Assembly (NCBI GenBank): GCA_963169455.1
Contig: CAUJDW010000159.1
Span: forward strand, 1 to 64,000
Length of the DNA stretch: 64,000 bases
Direction: 5' to 3'
Origin: Bacteroidota bacterium
Lineage (GTDB): Bacteria > Bacteroidota > Bacteroidia > Chitinophagales > Saprospiraceae
Every line of letters starts with the position of its first letter. Position 1 is the stretch's first letter. This document shows, in pieces, positions 1 through 7,974 of the stretch. The notes under the pieces were generated by a model. It did no database searches and had not been told where the DNA came from. It saw only the letters and a program-made list of their open reading frames with translations. A program made the translations under genes and the position numbers.

Positions 1-48
1 TTTGGAAATTTTTCCTAATATTTGTTCTGTGAGTGTCTTGACGCTCAT

Positions 49-107
49 AGGGCAAAGTTTAGCTCGGTTGTGTAGGAACTCCCAAGCTACGGCTTTTGCC
101 CTTTTTT
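49..107 (+). terminator. Possible Rho-independent terminator of an upstream gene outside the window
   Basis: An 8-bp stem (AGGGCAAA at 49-56, TTTGCCCT at 95-102) is followed by a T-run. The 38-nt loop is long, although internal AGCT pairs could shorten it. It would end a plus-strand gene lying left of the window. Rest of 1-159: no coding region seen. Confidence 0.35.
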
Positions 108-159
108 ATGCCTATGCGTCAAATTCGCCACGGACTATTGAATATAACAATATGACAAT

Positions 160-3100
160 ATGACACCCCTCCAACTCATCCTCCGAACCATCCGGCACTT
201 CTGGCGGCAAAGCCTGTCCGTTGCCCTCGGTGTGGCCGTCAGTACTGCGGTAATCACCGGAGCCTTGATCGTTGGAGACTCCATGCGGTATTCGCTGGAG
301 CGGATCGTGGCGCTGCGCCTGGGCCGCATCACCCATGCCGTCTCGGCCGGGGATCGGTATTTTACGGATTCCCTGGCGGCCCGCCTGGAGGAGAAAGTTG
401 GCGGCCCCGTGGCGCCCCTGCTGATGCTGGAAGGCATGGCGGCCAGCAACGGCGGCCAATATCGCCTGCCCAAAGTACAGGTGCTGGGTATCGATGGGCG
501 TTTTTCGGAAGCCGCCGGAGGCAAACCCACATGGAAGGAACTCCTCCCCAATGAGGCCTACATCAGCCGAAACCTGGCCGAACGGTTGGGCCTCCGGGAA
601 AATAGCGAGTTCCTGCTCCGGATAAAAAAACTCAGCCTCATCCCGCTGAACGCCCCCTTCGTATCGGATGCAAACCTGATCCGGCCCGTGACAGTCAAAG
701 TGGCGGGTATTCTGGAAGAAGAAAACCTGGGCAGGTTTAACCTCAAAAACACACAGGCCGCGCCTTTTAACGTTTTTCTTTCTCTCGGCTTTCTCAATGG
801 CCTCATGGAGGTGGAAGGGACTGCCAATTACCTCTTGGTATCGGCTGGCGGCAAAGCGGATGATGCAGCCATAGAACAGGCGCTGGATCAGGTATGGAGC
901 CTGTCCGACCTCAACCTGAACCTGCGGTTCAATGGCCTGCAGCAGGCCTGGGAACTTACTTCCGGCCGGGTTTTCATCGATCGGCCTGTTCAGGAAGCAC
1001 TTCAGGCCAGCCCATTGCCAAAGGAATTCGTATTAACCTACTTTGTGAATGCTCTGTCCTTTCAGGAACGGGAAACCCCTTATTCTTTTATGTCATCCCT
1101 CCCGGCAGAAGTGCTGGCGCCGGGTGAAATGATCCTCAACGAGTGGCTGGCCGAAGATTTGGGGGCGGGGCCAGGGGATACTGTGGCAATGCGGTTTTTT
1201 GTCATGGGCCCGCTGCGGGAGCTTGACGAAAGATCAGCCCGCTTTGCCGTAAAAGGAATAGCGCCGCTGGCCGGCCCCTGGGCCGATGAAAGCCTGATGC
1301 CGCATCTGCCGGGATTGTCGGACGCCGGTAATTGCAGGGACTGGGAAACCGGCGTGCCCATCAGCCTGGATAAGATCCGGCCCAAAGACGAGGCCTACTG
1401 GAATGCGTACAAAGGCACGCCCAAAGCCTATATCAGTTATGCTTCCGCCCGGGAATTGTGGCGAAGCCGGTTTGGGGAAAGCACTATTGTCCGCTTCACC
1501 GATCCGCGTACTTCCGCCGCAGCTGTTGAGGAAGCAGTGAAATCCAGCCTCAGCCCATTCCAACTGGGGTTTAAAGTGGAGGCGGTGCGGGATATTGGCG
1601 AACGGGCAGCCAGGGGCGGGGTGAACTTCGGCCAATTGTTCCTGGGGCTTAGTTTTTTTCTGGTAGCGGCCGGCATCCTGCTAGCGGTGCTGCTCTTTGT
1701 CTTGAATATCGAACGCCGGATGGCGCAACTGGCCGCTCTGTCGTTCCTGGGGTTTACCAAACGCCAGGTTAAGGAGATGCTGGTTGCAGAGGGGCTGCTC
1801 CTGTCCCTGGCCGGAGCAGGGCTCGGCCTGATCATGGCCATGGCCTATAATCAGGCGGTTTTTGCCGCATTGAGCAGCATTTGGGCGGATGCCGTTAGAA
1901 CTCAGACTCTGGTGTCTGTCTTCAGGCCCTTTACTTTGTTTACTGGTTTCGCCATCAGCGTCCTGGCTTGCCTGGCCGCCATTTTACTGTACCTCAACCG
2001 CCTTTTGAAACAGCGCCCGCAGGCCCTGTACGCAGGGAATGCACCCCGGGTGAAAAAATGGCCGCGGGTATTGAAAATGAGTTTAATATTCCTGAGCGGG
2101 GCCCTGGCCCTGGCATTGGTGGCCCGGAGTTATGCTCAAAGTGCGTTTCAGGACGCCAATGCATTTTTCATGGCCGGGGGCTTGTTGCTGGCCTCTTTTC
2201 TGTTGTTCACCCATGATCGGCTCCGGGAAGGGGAAAAAACCAGCAGCGTATTTCAGATGACGGCCCCCATGCTCATCCGGCAAAACATCGGCCGAAACGC
2301 CAACCGGAGCTTTGTGGTGATTGCCCTCTTTGCGCTCGCGGCCTTTCTCATCGTATCCACCGGCGCCCACCGGAAAGACATTTTTTCTGATGCCCGGGAA
2401 AAAAGCGGCGGCGCAGGAGGTTTTCTGTTTTTTGCGGAGTCTTCCATCCCCGTTTTACACAACCTGAACGATCCCGCCGTCCGCTTTGAAGCCGGGCTGG
2501 AAAAGGATTACCAGATAGTGCAGTTGCTGGCCCATCAGGGCGACGACGCCAGCTGCCTGAACCTCAACCGGACGGCCAACCCCCAAATACTGGGCGTCGA
2601 ACCCGAAAGCCTGGCCGGCCGCTTCAGCTTTGTCACTCAGATACCCGAACGCATGCAGGCCGATCCCTGGAGCGCGCTAAACCAGGAACTGGGGGAAAAC
2701 ACCATCCCGGCCATCGCCGATCAAACCGTCATTCAATGGGGCCTGGGGCTGAAGGTGGGTGATACGCTGCAGTATCTCAATGAGAACGGGGCCGTGCTGA
2801 ACCTCAAGCTCATCGGCGGATTGGCCAATTCCATTTTTCAGGGCAGCGTACTCATTGGCCGGAACAATTTCTTAAGGCATTTTCCATCCGGAAACGGCTC
2901 CAATGTGTTTCTGGTGGATGGGAAAATGGAGGACAAAGCGGCAATTCAGGAGGAGCTGCTGCAAGGTTTTCGCGACTACGGATGGTCCATGCAGGAAGCA
3001 GCAGCCCGCCTGGCGGAATTCAACTCCGTCGAAAACACTTACCTGTCGATTTTTATGGTGCTGGGCGGGCTCGGGCTTATCCTGGGCGCCATCGGGCTGG

Positions 3101-3420
3101 GCATCGTCCTGGCCAGAAACCTGCTGTCCCGGCGCAATGAACTGGGCGTCATGCAGGCTGTGGGGTTCCCCCATGCCCTGATCCTGAAGATCATCGTGCT
3201 GGAGCATTTTTTCCTGTTGCTTCCGGGCGTCGGCATCGGGCTGGCCAGCGCCATCCTGGCTACCCTGCCATCCTGGCTTAACCCTCAGATGGCCGTCTCC
3301 CCCTGGAGCATTGTGCTGCTCATCGGGCTTACATTTCTCAATGGGGTAGCGTGGATTGTCGTGATCAGCCGGCGCTTTCTGAAGCAGGAAGAAATCGTCG
3401 AATCGCTGCGGGGTGAGTAG
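160..3420 (+). CDS. FtsX-family ABC transporter permease (MacB/LolCE-like architecture)
   Basis: This 1086-residue inner-membrane protein has the double FtsX layout. An N-terminal membrane segment (about 18-40) precedes a large periplasmic domain, then helices cluster at about 495-620. There are further helices at about 650-735, a second periplasmic domain, and a C-terminal FtsX block (about 1015-1080). FtsX permeases pair with an ATPase and usually move or release lipoproteins, lipids or peptides at the periplasmic face rather than carrying solutes. No ATPase gene is visible; it may lie just upstream of the window. The ATG at 160 is chosen because the basic and hydrophobic start of the first helix follows at once. 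The closest described group is the large 'putative ABC permease' type of about 1100 residues. The substrate is unknown. Confidence 0.85.
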   Translation: MTPLQLILRTIRHFWRQSLSVALGVAVSTAVITGALIVGDSMRYSLERIVALRLGRITHAVSAGDRYFTDSLAARLEEKVGGPVAPLLMLEGMAASNGGQYRLPKVQVLGIDGRFSEAAGGKPTWKELLPNEAYISRNLAERLGLRENSEFLLRIKKLSLIPLNAPFVSDANLIRPVTVKVAGILEEENLGRFNLKNTQAAPFNVFLSLGFLNGLMEVEGTANYLLVSAGGKADDAAIEQALDQVWSLSDLNLNLRFNGLQQAWELTSGRVFIDRPVQEALQASPLPKEFVLTYFVNALSFQERETPYSFMSSLPAEVLAPGEMILNEWLAEDLGAGPGDTVAMRFFVMGPLRELDERSARFAVKGIAPLAGPWADESLMPHLPGLSDAGNCRDWETGVPISLDKIRPKDEAYWNAYKGTPKAYISYASARELWRSRFGESTIVRFTDPRTSAAAVEEAVKSSLSPFQLGFKVEAVRDIGERAARGGVNFGQLFLGLSFFLVAAGILLAVLLFVLNIERRMAQLAALSFLGFTKRQVKEMLVAEGLLLSLAGAGLGLIMAMAYNQAVFAALSSIWADAVRTQTLVSVFRPFTLFTGFAISVLACLAAILLYLNRLLKQRPQALYAGNAPRVKKWPRVLKMSLIFLSGALALALVARSYAQSAFQDANAFFMAGGLLLASFLLFTHDRLREGEKTSSVFQMTAPMLIRQNIGRNANRSFVVIALFALAAFLIVSTGAHRKDIFSDAREKSGGAGGFLFFAESSIPVLHNLNDPAVRFEAGLEKDYQIVQLLAHQGDDASCLNLNRTANPQILGVEPESLAGRFSFVTQIPERMQADPWSALNQELGENTIPAIADQTVIQWGLGLKVGDTLQYLNENGAVLNLKLIGGLANSIFQGSVLIGRNNFLRHFPSGNGSNVFLVDGKMEDKAAIQEELLQGFRDYGWSMQEAAARLAEFNSVENTYLSIFMVLGGLGLILGAIGLGIVLARNLLSRRNELGVMQAVGFPHALILKIIVLEHFFLLLPGVGIGLASAILATLPSWLNPQMAVSPWSIVLLIGLTFLNGVAWIVVISRRFLKQEEIVESLRGE

Positions 3421-3639
3421 ATGGTTAAATGTGAATTCTATAAAATAGCGCCACCTTATTGATTTAAGCCTATGAACCCATAGTATTCCCCGGACTTTTG
3501 AGTTCAAATTTGGGAAGAAGAAATCCCGGATACCTCGTTCCTGGCAAGAGACATACCCGGAGGCTACCTGCCAAACGGTTAACCAGGAGAATTATCTTGC
3601 TTTTGTCCTGAAGGAAACAAAATGAACGTATTCCAAAAA

Positions 3640-4656
3640 TCACCCCATTGCCCCGTACCATCCTGCGCCTAATAAAGCAGCCCTGCGGTTCAGTATCAAC
3701 GTAACCGGCATTGTTTTTACCAGTGGCAGCAGTCGGCCTACGTCAAAGAAGTGTTTTTCAAAAATGCCCTGCCGGGTATCGTTCCATACCTTGGGGATAA
3801 TACCGCCACCGATGTAGATTCCGCCCGTGGCCTTGAATTTCACAGCCAGATTTGCCGATTCCTGCGCCAGGTAACGGACAAACAGGTCAATGGCCTCTAT
3901 GCAGACAGGGCTTCCTTCGGCCGCCGCCTTGCTGATAGAGGCCGCATCGATATGCTCAAGAACCGGCGCTTCCTTGTGCTCCACATCGCGCAGGAATTCG
4001 AATATATTGGCAATGCCCATGCCGGAGGCCACCCGCTCCCAGCTAACATGGCCTTCATATTTTTTACGGAGGTACTGGAAAAGGCGCCAATCGAATTCGT
4101 TGCGGGGGGCAAAATGCGCATGCCCGCCTTCCGAAGCAAACGGACGGAAGGCCTTCCCGTCCCAGAACAGGCCGCCCTCGCCTAAACCGGTGCCGGGGGA
4201 AATCACCGCTCCGTTTCCGGGCTCCGGGTTTTCGCCCGGGAAAAGGACTCTCAGGTCGTCCTCCTCCAGGGCAACCAGCCCATAACAATTGGCTTCCAGG
4301 TCGTTGATCAGAAAAACGGTTTCCATTCCCAGCGCCGCCCGGATCGTTTGGGTATCGATATCCCAACGCAGGTTGGTGCCCTGCGCCCTGCCGTGTTTGA
4401 TCGGGCCGGCAAAAGAGATGCACATCCGTTTGGGCAGAGAGAATTCCTTGCAGAAATCCCGGACTACGGCAACCAGGGAGTCCCACTCGGCCGTCCAGTA
4501 ACGTTGGGGGCCGGTTTTCATAACAGGCCGGCCTTCTTCCAGTTCGAAGAGCGCAATATCCGTTTTAGTGCCCCCGACATCGGCGGCAAGCCAGGCGGCT
4601 GCTTCCGACAAGGGTTCTCGCTGTGGGAAAGCAATGGGAATGCGGGAATGCTGCAT
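3640..4656 (-). CDS. glk: Glucokinase (Glk family)
   Basis: It phosphorylates glucose to glucose-6-phosphate with ATP in the cytoplasm. The 338-residue protein shows the phosphate-binding motif DVGGTKTD (26-33), the catalytic-aspartate region FLINDLEANCYG (Asp120), SPGTGLGEG (153-161) and the EGGHAHFAPR glucose-binding motif (176-185). Together these mark the bacterial Glk family rather than ROK kinases. It lies at the end of the minus-strand glycan locus, 359 nt after the GH30 gene. That fits a role in capturing glucose released by the glycosidase, which would imply a glucan substrate (inference). The gap before it holds large inverted repeats, so co-transcription with the upstream genes is not certain. 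Confidence 0.93.
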   Translation of the reverse strand: MQHSRIPIAFPQREPLSEAAAWLAADVGGTKTDIALFELEEGRPVMKTGPQRYWTAEWDSLVAVVRDFCKEFSLPKRMCISFAGPIKHGRAQGTNLRWDIDTQTIRAALGMETVFLINDLEANCYGLVALEEDDLRVLFPGENPEPGNGAVISPGTGLGEGGLFWDGKAFRPFASEGGHAHFAPRNEFDWRLFQYLRKKYEGHVSWERVASGMGIANIFEFLRDVEHKEAPVLEHIDAASISKAAAEGSPVCIEAIDLFVRYLAQESANLAVKFKATGGIYIGGGIIPKVWNDTRQGIFEKHFFDVGRLLPLVKTMPVTLILNRRAALLGAGWYGAMG

Positions 4657-4714
4657 AGTTTGATGATTATTTCAACGGGACCATTCGTTCGCCCGGCGAA
4701 ATTAGTCATTTCCC

Positions 4715-4848
4715 GCAACTATTTAGGACTCCTTTTGCGGCAATCCGGAACGCGGGCCTGTGGCCCGCGACGCAGGCAGAGCCCCTCCCAGGGCTCAGTG
4801 ATTATCACTTCGCGGGCCATAGGCCAGCCTTCCAACCTAAATAGTTGC
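4715..4848. repeat. Outer inverted repeat with internal hairpins between glk and the GH30 gene
   Basis: A perfect 13-bp inverted repeat (GCAACTATTTAGG at 4715-4727 and its complement at 4836-4848) encloses a GC-rich core. The core contains a strong hairpin, CGCGGGCC-TGT-GGCCCGCG, at 4751-4769. The termini share the 11-bp motif CTAArTAGTTG with the neighbouring repeat at 4862-4989. Together they occupy most of the 359-nt non-coding gap 4657-5015, where I see no gene. Confidence 0.7.
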
Positions 4849-4861
4849 CATTTCCTGCAGC

Positions 4862-4989
4862 TAAGTAGTTGGACACATTTAGCAGAACTATATAACAATC
4901 CAACAATATAACCCCACCCCCAGGAACAATGCTATTGACGCCGTATTTCCGAAGCAGTATGAGTTACAATAAATGTGTCCAACTACTTA
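4862..4989. repeat. 128-bp element with perfect 20-bp terminal inverted repeats (MITE-like)
   Basis: The arm at 4862-4881 (TAAGTAGTTGGACACATTTA) is exactly complementary to 4970-4989, with an 88-nt AT-rich spacer and no coding capacity. The outermost bases are TA on both sides, which could be a TA target duplication of the IS630/Tc1 kind (inference). Its outer 11 bp resemble the ends of the adjacent 4715-4848 repeat, so the two may be related elements or one composite. Confidence 0.65.
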
Positions 4990-5015
4990 TTTAGCTACGC
5001 CGGCTCAGGTTAGGC

Positions 5016-6431
5016 TCACCAGACAAAGGTTCCCGCCGTCCGGGCCTGCAGGGAGGCTGTGATCCACTTCCCGCCTGAACTGATGTTGAAGGACTGAATA
5101 TTGGCGCTGTCATTCAGCACGATCAGCACCGTCTTTCCATCGGGCCTTCGGAAAGCCACGTTCGGCAGGGGGCCCAGTATATTGCTGCCCACCCGCACCG
5201 AACCCGGATGCACAAAGCTGGACGCCTGTGCAACGATGTAAAAACTGACATTTTTCGTGGCCTTCGAGCCGTCGATCGTCACCGCGCCCCGGCACTCCGT
5301 GCAGCCGCCGGGCGTGTGGGGCTCGTAGTTCGGGTCGCTGGCGAGGTTCCATTCGAGGGCCACCCGGCTCCAGTTCCGCATCGTGCCGATGATGACGTTT
5401 TTCATGTGCCACATCAGGTCGCCCTCGAAGGCGCCGTTCGCCCCCGTCCATTGTTCGGTAAAGTATAAGGCCTTGTCGGGATGGGCATCGTGCACCACCG
5501 ACATGGCGCCGACATCGCCGGCGTACAGGTGGAAGGCCGAACCATGCACGAAAGCCTTGGCAGCGGGGTCGTTTAGAATCTCTATGGGATAGCCGGGGTT
5601 GTCACAGTTGTGGTCCCAGATGACGATTTTCGTACCCAGCCCCGCCGCCTGAAAAGCAGGGCCGAGGTGGTTTTTGATAAAATCGGCCTGCTGCGCCGCC
5701 GACATGACCATGCTGGGGTTGTTGCCGCCATGCTGGGGCTCGTTCTGCGGCGTCACGGCATCGATGGTGATACCTTCCGCAGCCATGGCCTGAATGTAGC
5801 GGACAAAGTAACGGGCATAGGCGCCGTAATACTGCGGCTTCAGGTTGCCGCCGATGCTGCTGCCGTTCGTTTTCATCCAAACCGGGGGGCTCCAGGGGGA
5901 GCCCATGATCCGGATATCGGGATTGATGGCCAGAATTTCCTTCAAAACCGGAATGAGGTGCAGCGTGTCCTTCGACAGGCTGAAATGTTGCATGTCGGGG
6001 TCGGTTTGCCCCGCCGGAAGGTCGTTGTAGCTGAACACCTCGGCGTCCAGGTCCGATGCTCCGATGCTGAGGCGCAGGTAACTCACGCCGATGCCCTTGC
6101 CGGCTGTCCCGAAAAAGTCCTGAAGCAGGGCCGCCCGCTCAGCTGCTCCCATCTGGTGCAGCAGCATGGCGCTGCCGCCCGTAAGGGTGTAGCCGAAGCC
6201 GTCCACGCTTTGAAAGCGCTGGGTGGTGTCTATCTGAATGGTTGGGAAGCGGCCGTCCTCGCCATCGGCAAAATCGATGGTTTTTTTGTACAGCAGGTTC
6301 ACGCCATTGCCGGAAGTCGTCCAGACTCCGACGGGCAGTTCCGGGACAGGCGTTATCGGCTCGTCTTCGGAATGGGGCTTGCTGCAGCCTACTACGCCGT
6401 AGGTAAGCAGCATAAAAAGGAGTTTGTACAT
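5016..6431 (-). CDS. GH30-family glycoside hydrolase, surface or periplasmic lipoprotein
   Basis: A 471-residue retaining glycosidase of family GH30 (glucosylceramidase / endo-beta-1,6-glucanase type). A lipobox with Cys16 (VVGC) predicts a lipoprotein. Fold and active-site motifs follow: VDGFGYTLTGG (77-86), LRLSIGASD, SPWSPPVWMK (178-187), TPQNEP with acid/base Glu231, and YFTEQW with nucleophile Glu326. Family knowledge points to beta-linked glucose polymers or conjugates; beta-1,6-glucan is a reasonable guess, given the SusC/D pair upstream and glucokinase downstream. It follows susD by 67 nt on the same strand and is probably co-transcribed. Confidence 0.9.
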   Translation of the reverse strand: MYKLLFMLLTYGVVGCSKPHSEDEPITPVPELPVGVWTTSGNGVNLLYKKTIDFADGEDGRFPTIQIDTTQRFQSVDGFGYTLTGGSAMLLHQMGAAERAALLQDFFGTAGKGIGVSYLRLSIGASDLDAEVFSYNDLPAGQTDPDMQHFSLSKDTLHLIPVLKEILAINPDIRIMGSPWSPPVWMKTNGSSIGGNLKPQYYGAYARYFVRYIQAMAAEGITIDAVTPQNEPQHGGNNPSMVMSAAQQADFIKNHLGPAFQAAGLGTKIVIWDHNCDNPGYPIEILNDPAAKAFVHGSAFHLYAGDVGAMSVVHDAHPDKALYFTEQWTGANGAFEGDLMWHMKNVIIGTMRNWSRVALEWNLASDPNYEPHTPGGCTECRGAVTIDGSKATKNVSFYIVAQASSFVHPGSVRVGSNILGPLPNVAFRRPDGKTVLIVLNDSANIQSFNISSGGKWITASLQARTAGTFVW

Positions 6432-6498
6432 GTCGTCGTTTTGGTTGAATATTCCAGAAGGAGCCCGATGCCGGCATCGGGCTTCTTCTGCCTTGGGA

Positions 6499-7962
6499 TC
6501 AATAGCCCGGGTTTTGCGTCAGTTTCGAGTTTTTGTCCAGTTCCGCCTGCGGGATGGGCCAGAGCAGGCGCTCGGGGGTTAGGTTGTAACCCAGGTTTTC
6601 GCCATTGGCCCCCCTGGCGTTGTTCATCACTTCGATGGCCCGGCCCGTGCGCTTCAGGTCGTACCAGCGGTGCCCCTCGAATGCCAGTTCGAGGCGGCGC
6701 TCCTTTTCGATGGCGAGGCGCAGCTCCGCCTGCGTCGATGCCGTGGTGGGGGGCAGGTTGACCCTGTCCCGTATCTCATTCACCAGGGCCGCGGCGCCAG
6801 GCTGGTCGCCCAGCTCATTCAGCGCCTCGGCCTTCAGCAGCAGTATGTCCGCCAGGCGGATAAAGATGTAGTTCTGGTCGCTGCCTTCCTGGAAATTGCG
6901 CCATTTGTTGATGAAGGGGTAGTGCGTCTGTGGCCAGTGGGGGTCCGACCACTTGCCGGTGACATCTAGGAAGATGACAGCGGCATTTTTCCTGATCTGG
7001 TCGTTCTCCGCATCGAAGGCGGCCACGAGGTCATTGGCGGGCAGGTTGAATTTTTTCCAGTCCAGCCCCTGGAATATCTTCGTACCCCAGTTGCCGTCAG
7101 CCGCCCCGCCGTTGTAATTGATCTCAAAGATGGATTCCTCGCTGTTCTCGTTGGCATTATCCCAGAGCGCATCGTAGTCGTCGAGCAGCGAATAGCCCCC
7201 GGCGATCACCGCATCGCAGTATTCCCTGACCTTCGCCCAGTCGTGGGGCTCCACGGTGGCGTGCACTTTCGCCAGCATGGCGTTTACGGCTCCCGTGGTG
7301 GCGTACCCCTTGTGCGGCGCGGTGGCGCGCACCCGCGCGAGGGCCGTCTCCAGGTCGGCGATGATCTGGGCGTAAACCTCATCCTGCGGGGAACGGGCAG
7401 GGAAAATGATGGAATATATCTCATCCAGCTTGTCGGCGCTGATGGTTTTGACTTCCTGCAGCTGAAGCGGCACATCACCCCACAACTGCACCAGCTGGAA
7501 GTACATGAACGCGCGGATAAAGGAAGCTTCGCCAATGATCTCGGCTCTCCGGGAGGCGGAAAGGGCCGGGTCGGTGACTGCGCCGATGTTGTTCAGGATG
7601 GTGTTCGTTTTGCCGATGGTCGAATAGAGGTACGCCCAGTCGCGGCTGACGTTCCTGTTGGTGGCGTCCAGGCGGTAGTCGTCGATCTGGAAGTTGTCTG
7701 GGTTGTCCCCCCCGGCATAGGCGTCGTCGGCCTGGGCGTCACCATTGACGTAGTAATCCAGCTGGTAATACTCGTTCTTGAAATCGGAATAGGCGCCGGC
7801 GAGGGCCGCCTCGACTTCGCTGGCGGATTTGAAATACACGGAATCGGCGCCGGTATTGTCAACGGCGATGCTCTGGGAGGCCGGCTCCAACTCCAGGTAA
7901 TCTTCGCAGGAAAACAAGGCGAATGCAGCAACGAGCGTAAGAAGTGCTATGTATGGTTTCAT
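6499..7962 (-). CDS. SusD/RagB-family outer-membrane glycan-binding lipoprotein
   Basis: 487 residues with a lipoprotein signal (lipobox LFSC, Cys19). The SusD/RagB fold is recognisable from the N-terminal ..YLELEPAS segment, helical TPR-like repeats through about 60-300, and the C-terminal run RLADILLLKAEALNELGD, ERRLELAFEGHRWYDLKRTGRA and LLWPIPQAELDKNS. SusD proteins cap the SusC transporter and capture oligosaccharides at the cell surface. The gene begins 12 nt after susC ends, the usual tight pairing, and is followed by the GH30 gene. Confidence 0.95.
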   Translation of the reverse strand: MKPYIALLTLVAAFALFSCEDYLELEPASQSIAVDNTGADSVYFKSASEVEAALAGAYSDFKNEYYQLDYYVNGDAQADDAYAGGDNPDNFQIDDYRLDATNRNVSRDWAYLYSTIGKTNTILNNIGAVTDPALSASRRAEIIGEASFIRAFMYFQLVQLWGDVPLQLQEVKTISADKLDEIYSIIFPARSPQDEVYAQIIADLETALARVRATAPHKGYATTGAVNAMLAKVHATVEPHDWAKVREYCDAVIAGGYSLLDDYDALWDNANENSEESIFEINYNGGAADGNWGTKIFQGLDWKKFNLPANDLVAAFDAENDQIRKNAAVIFLDVTGKWSDPHWPQTHYPFINKWRNFQEGSDQNYIFIRLADILLLKAEALNELGDQPGAAALVNEIRDRVNLPPTTASTQAELRLAIEKERRLELAFEGHRWYDLKRTGRAIEVMNNARGANGENLGYNLTPERLLWPIPQAELDKNSKLTQNPGY

Positions 7963-7974
7963 TTTTTCCCGATT

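Noticed and set aside
4348-4911. 187-codon plus-strand frame opposite the glk 5' end
   Set aside because: Runs through glk antisense and the inverted-repeat DNA; no domain.
5610-6761. 383-codon plus-strand open frame opposite GH30 and susD
   Set aside because: It spans the boundary of two real minus-strand genes and has no recognisable domain.
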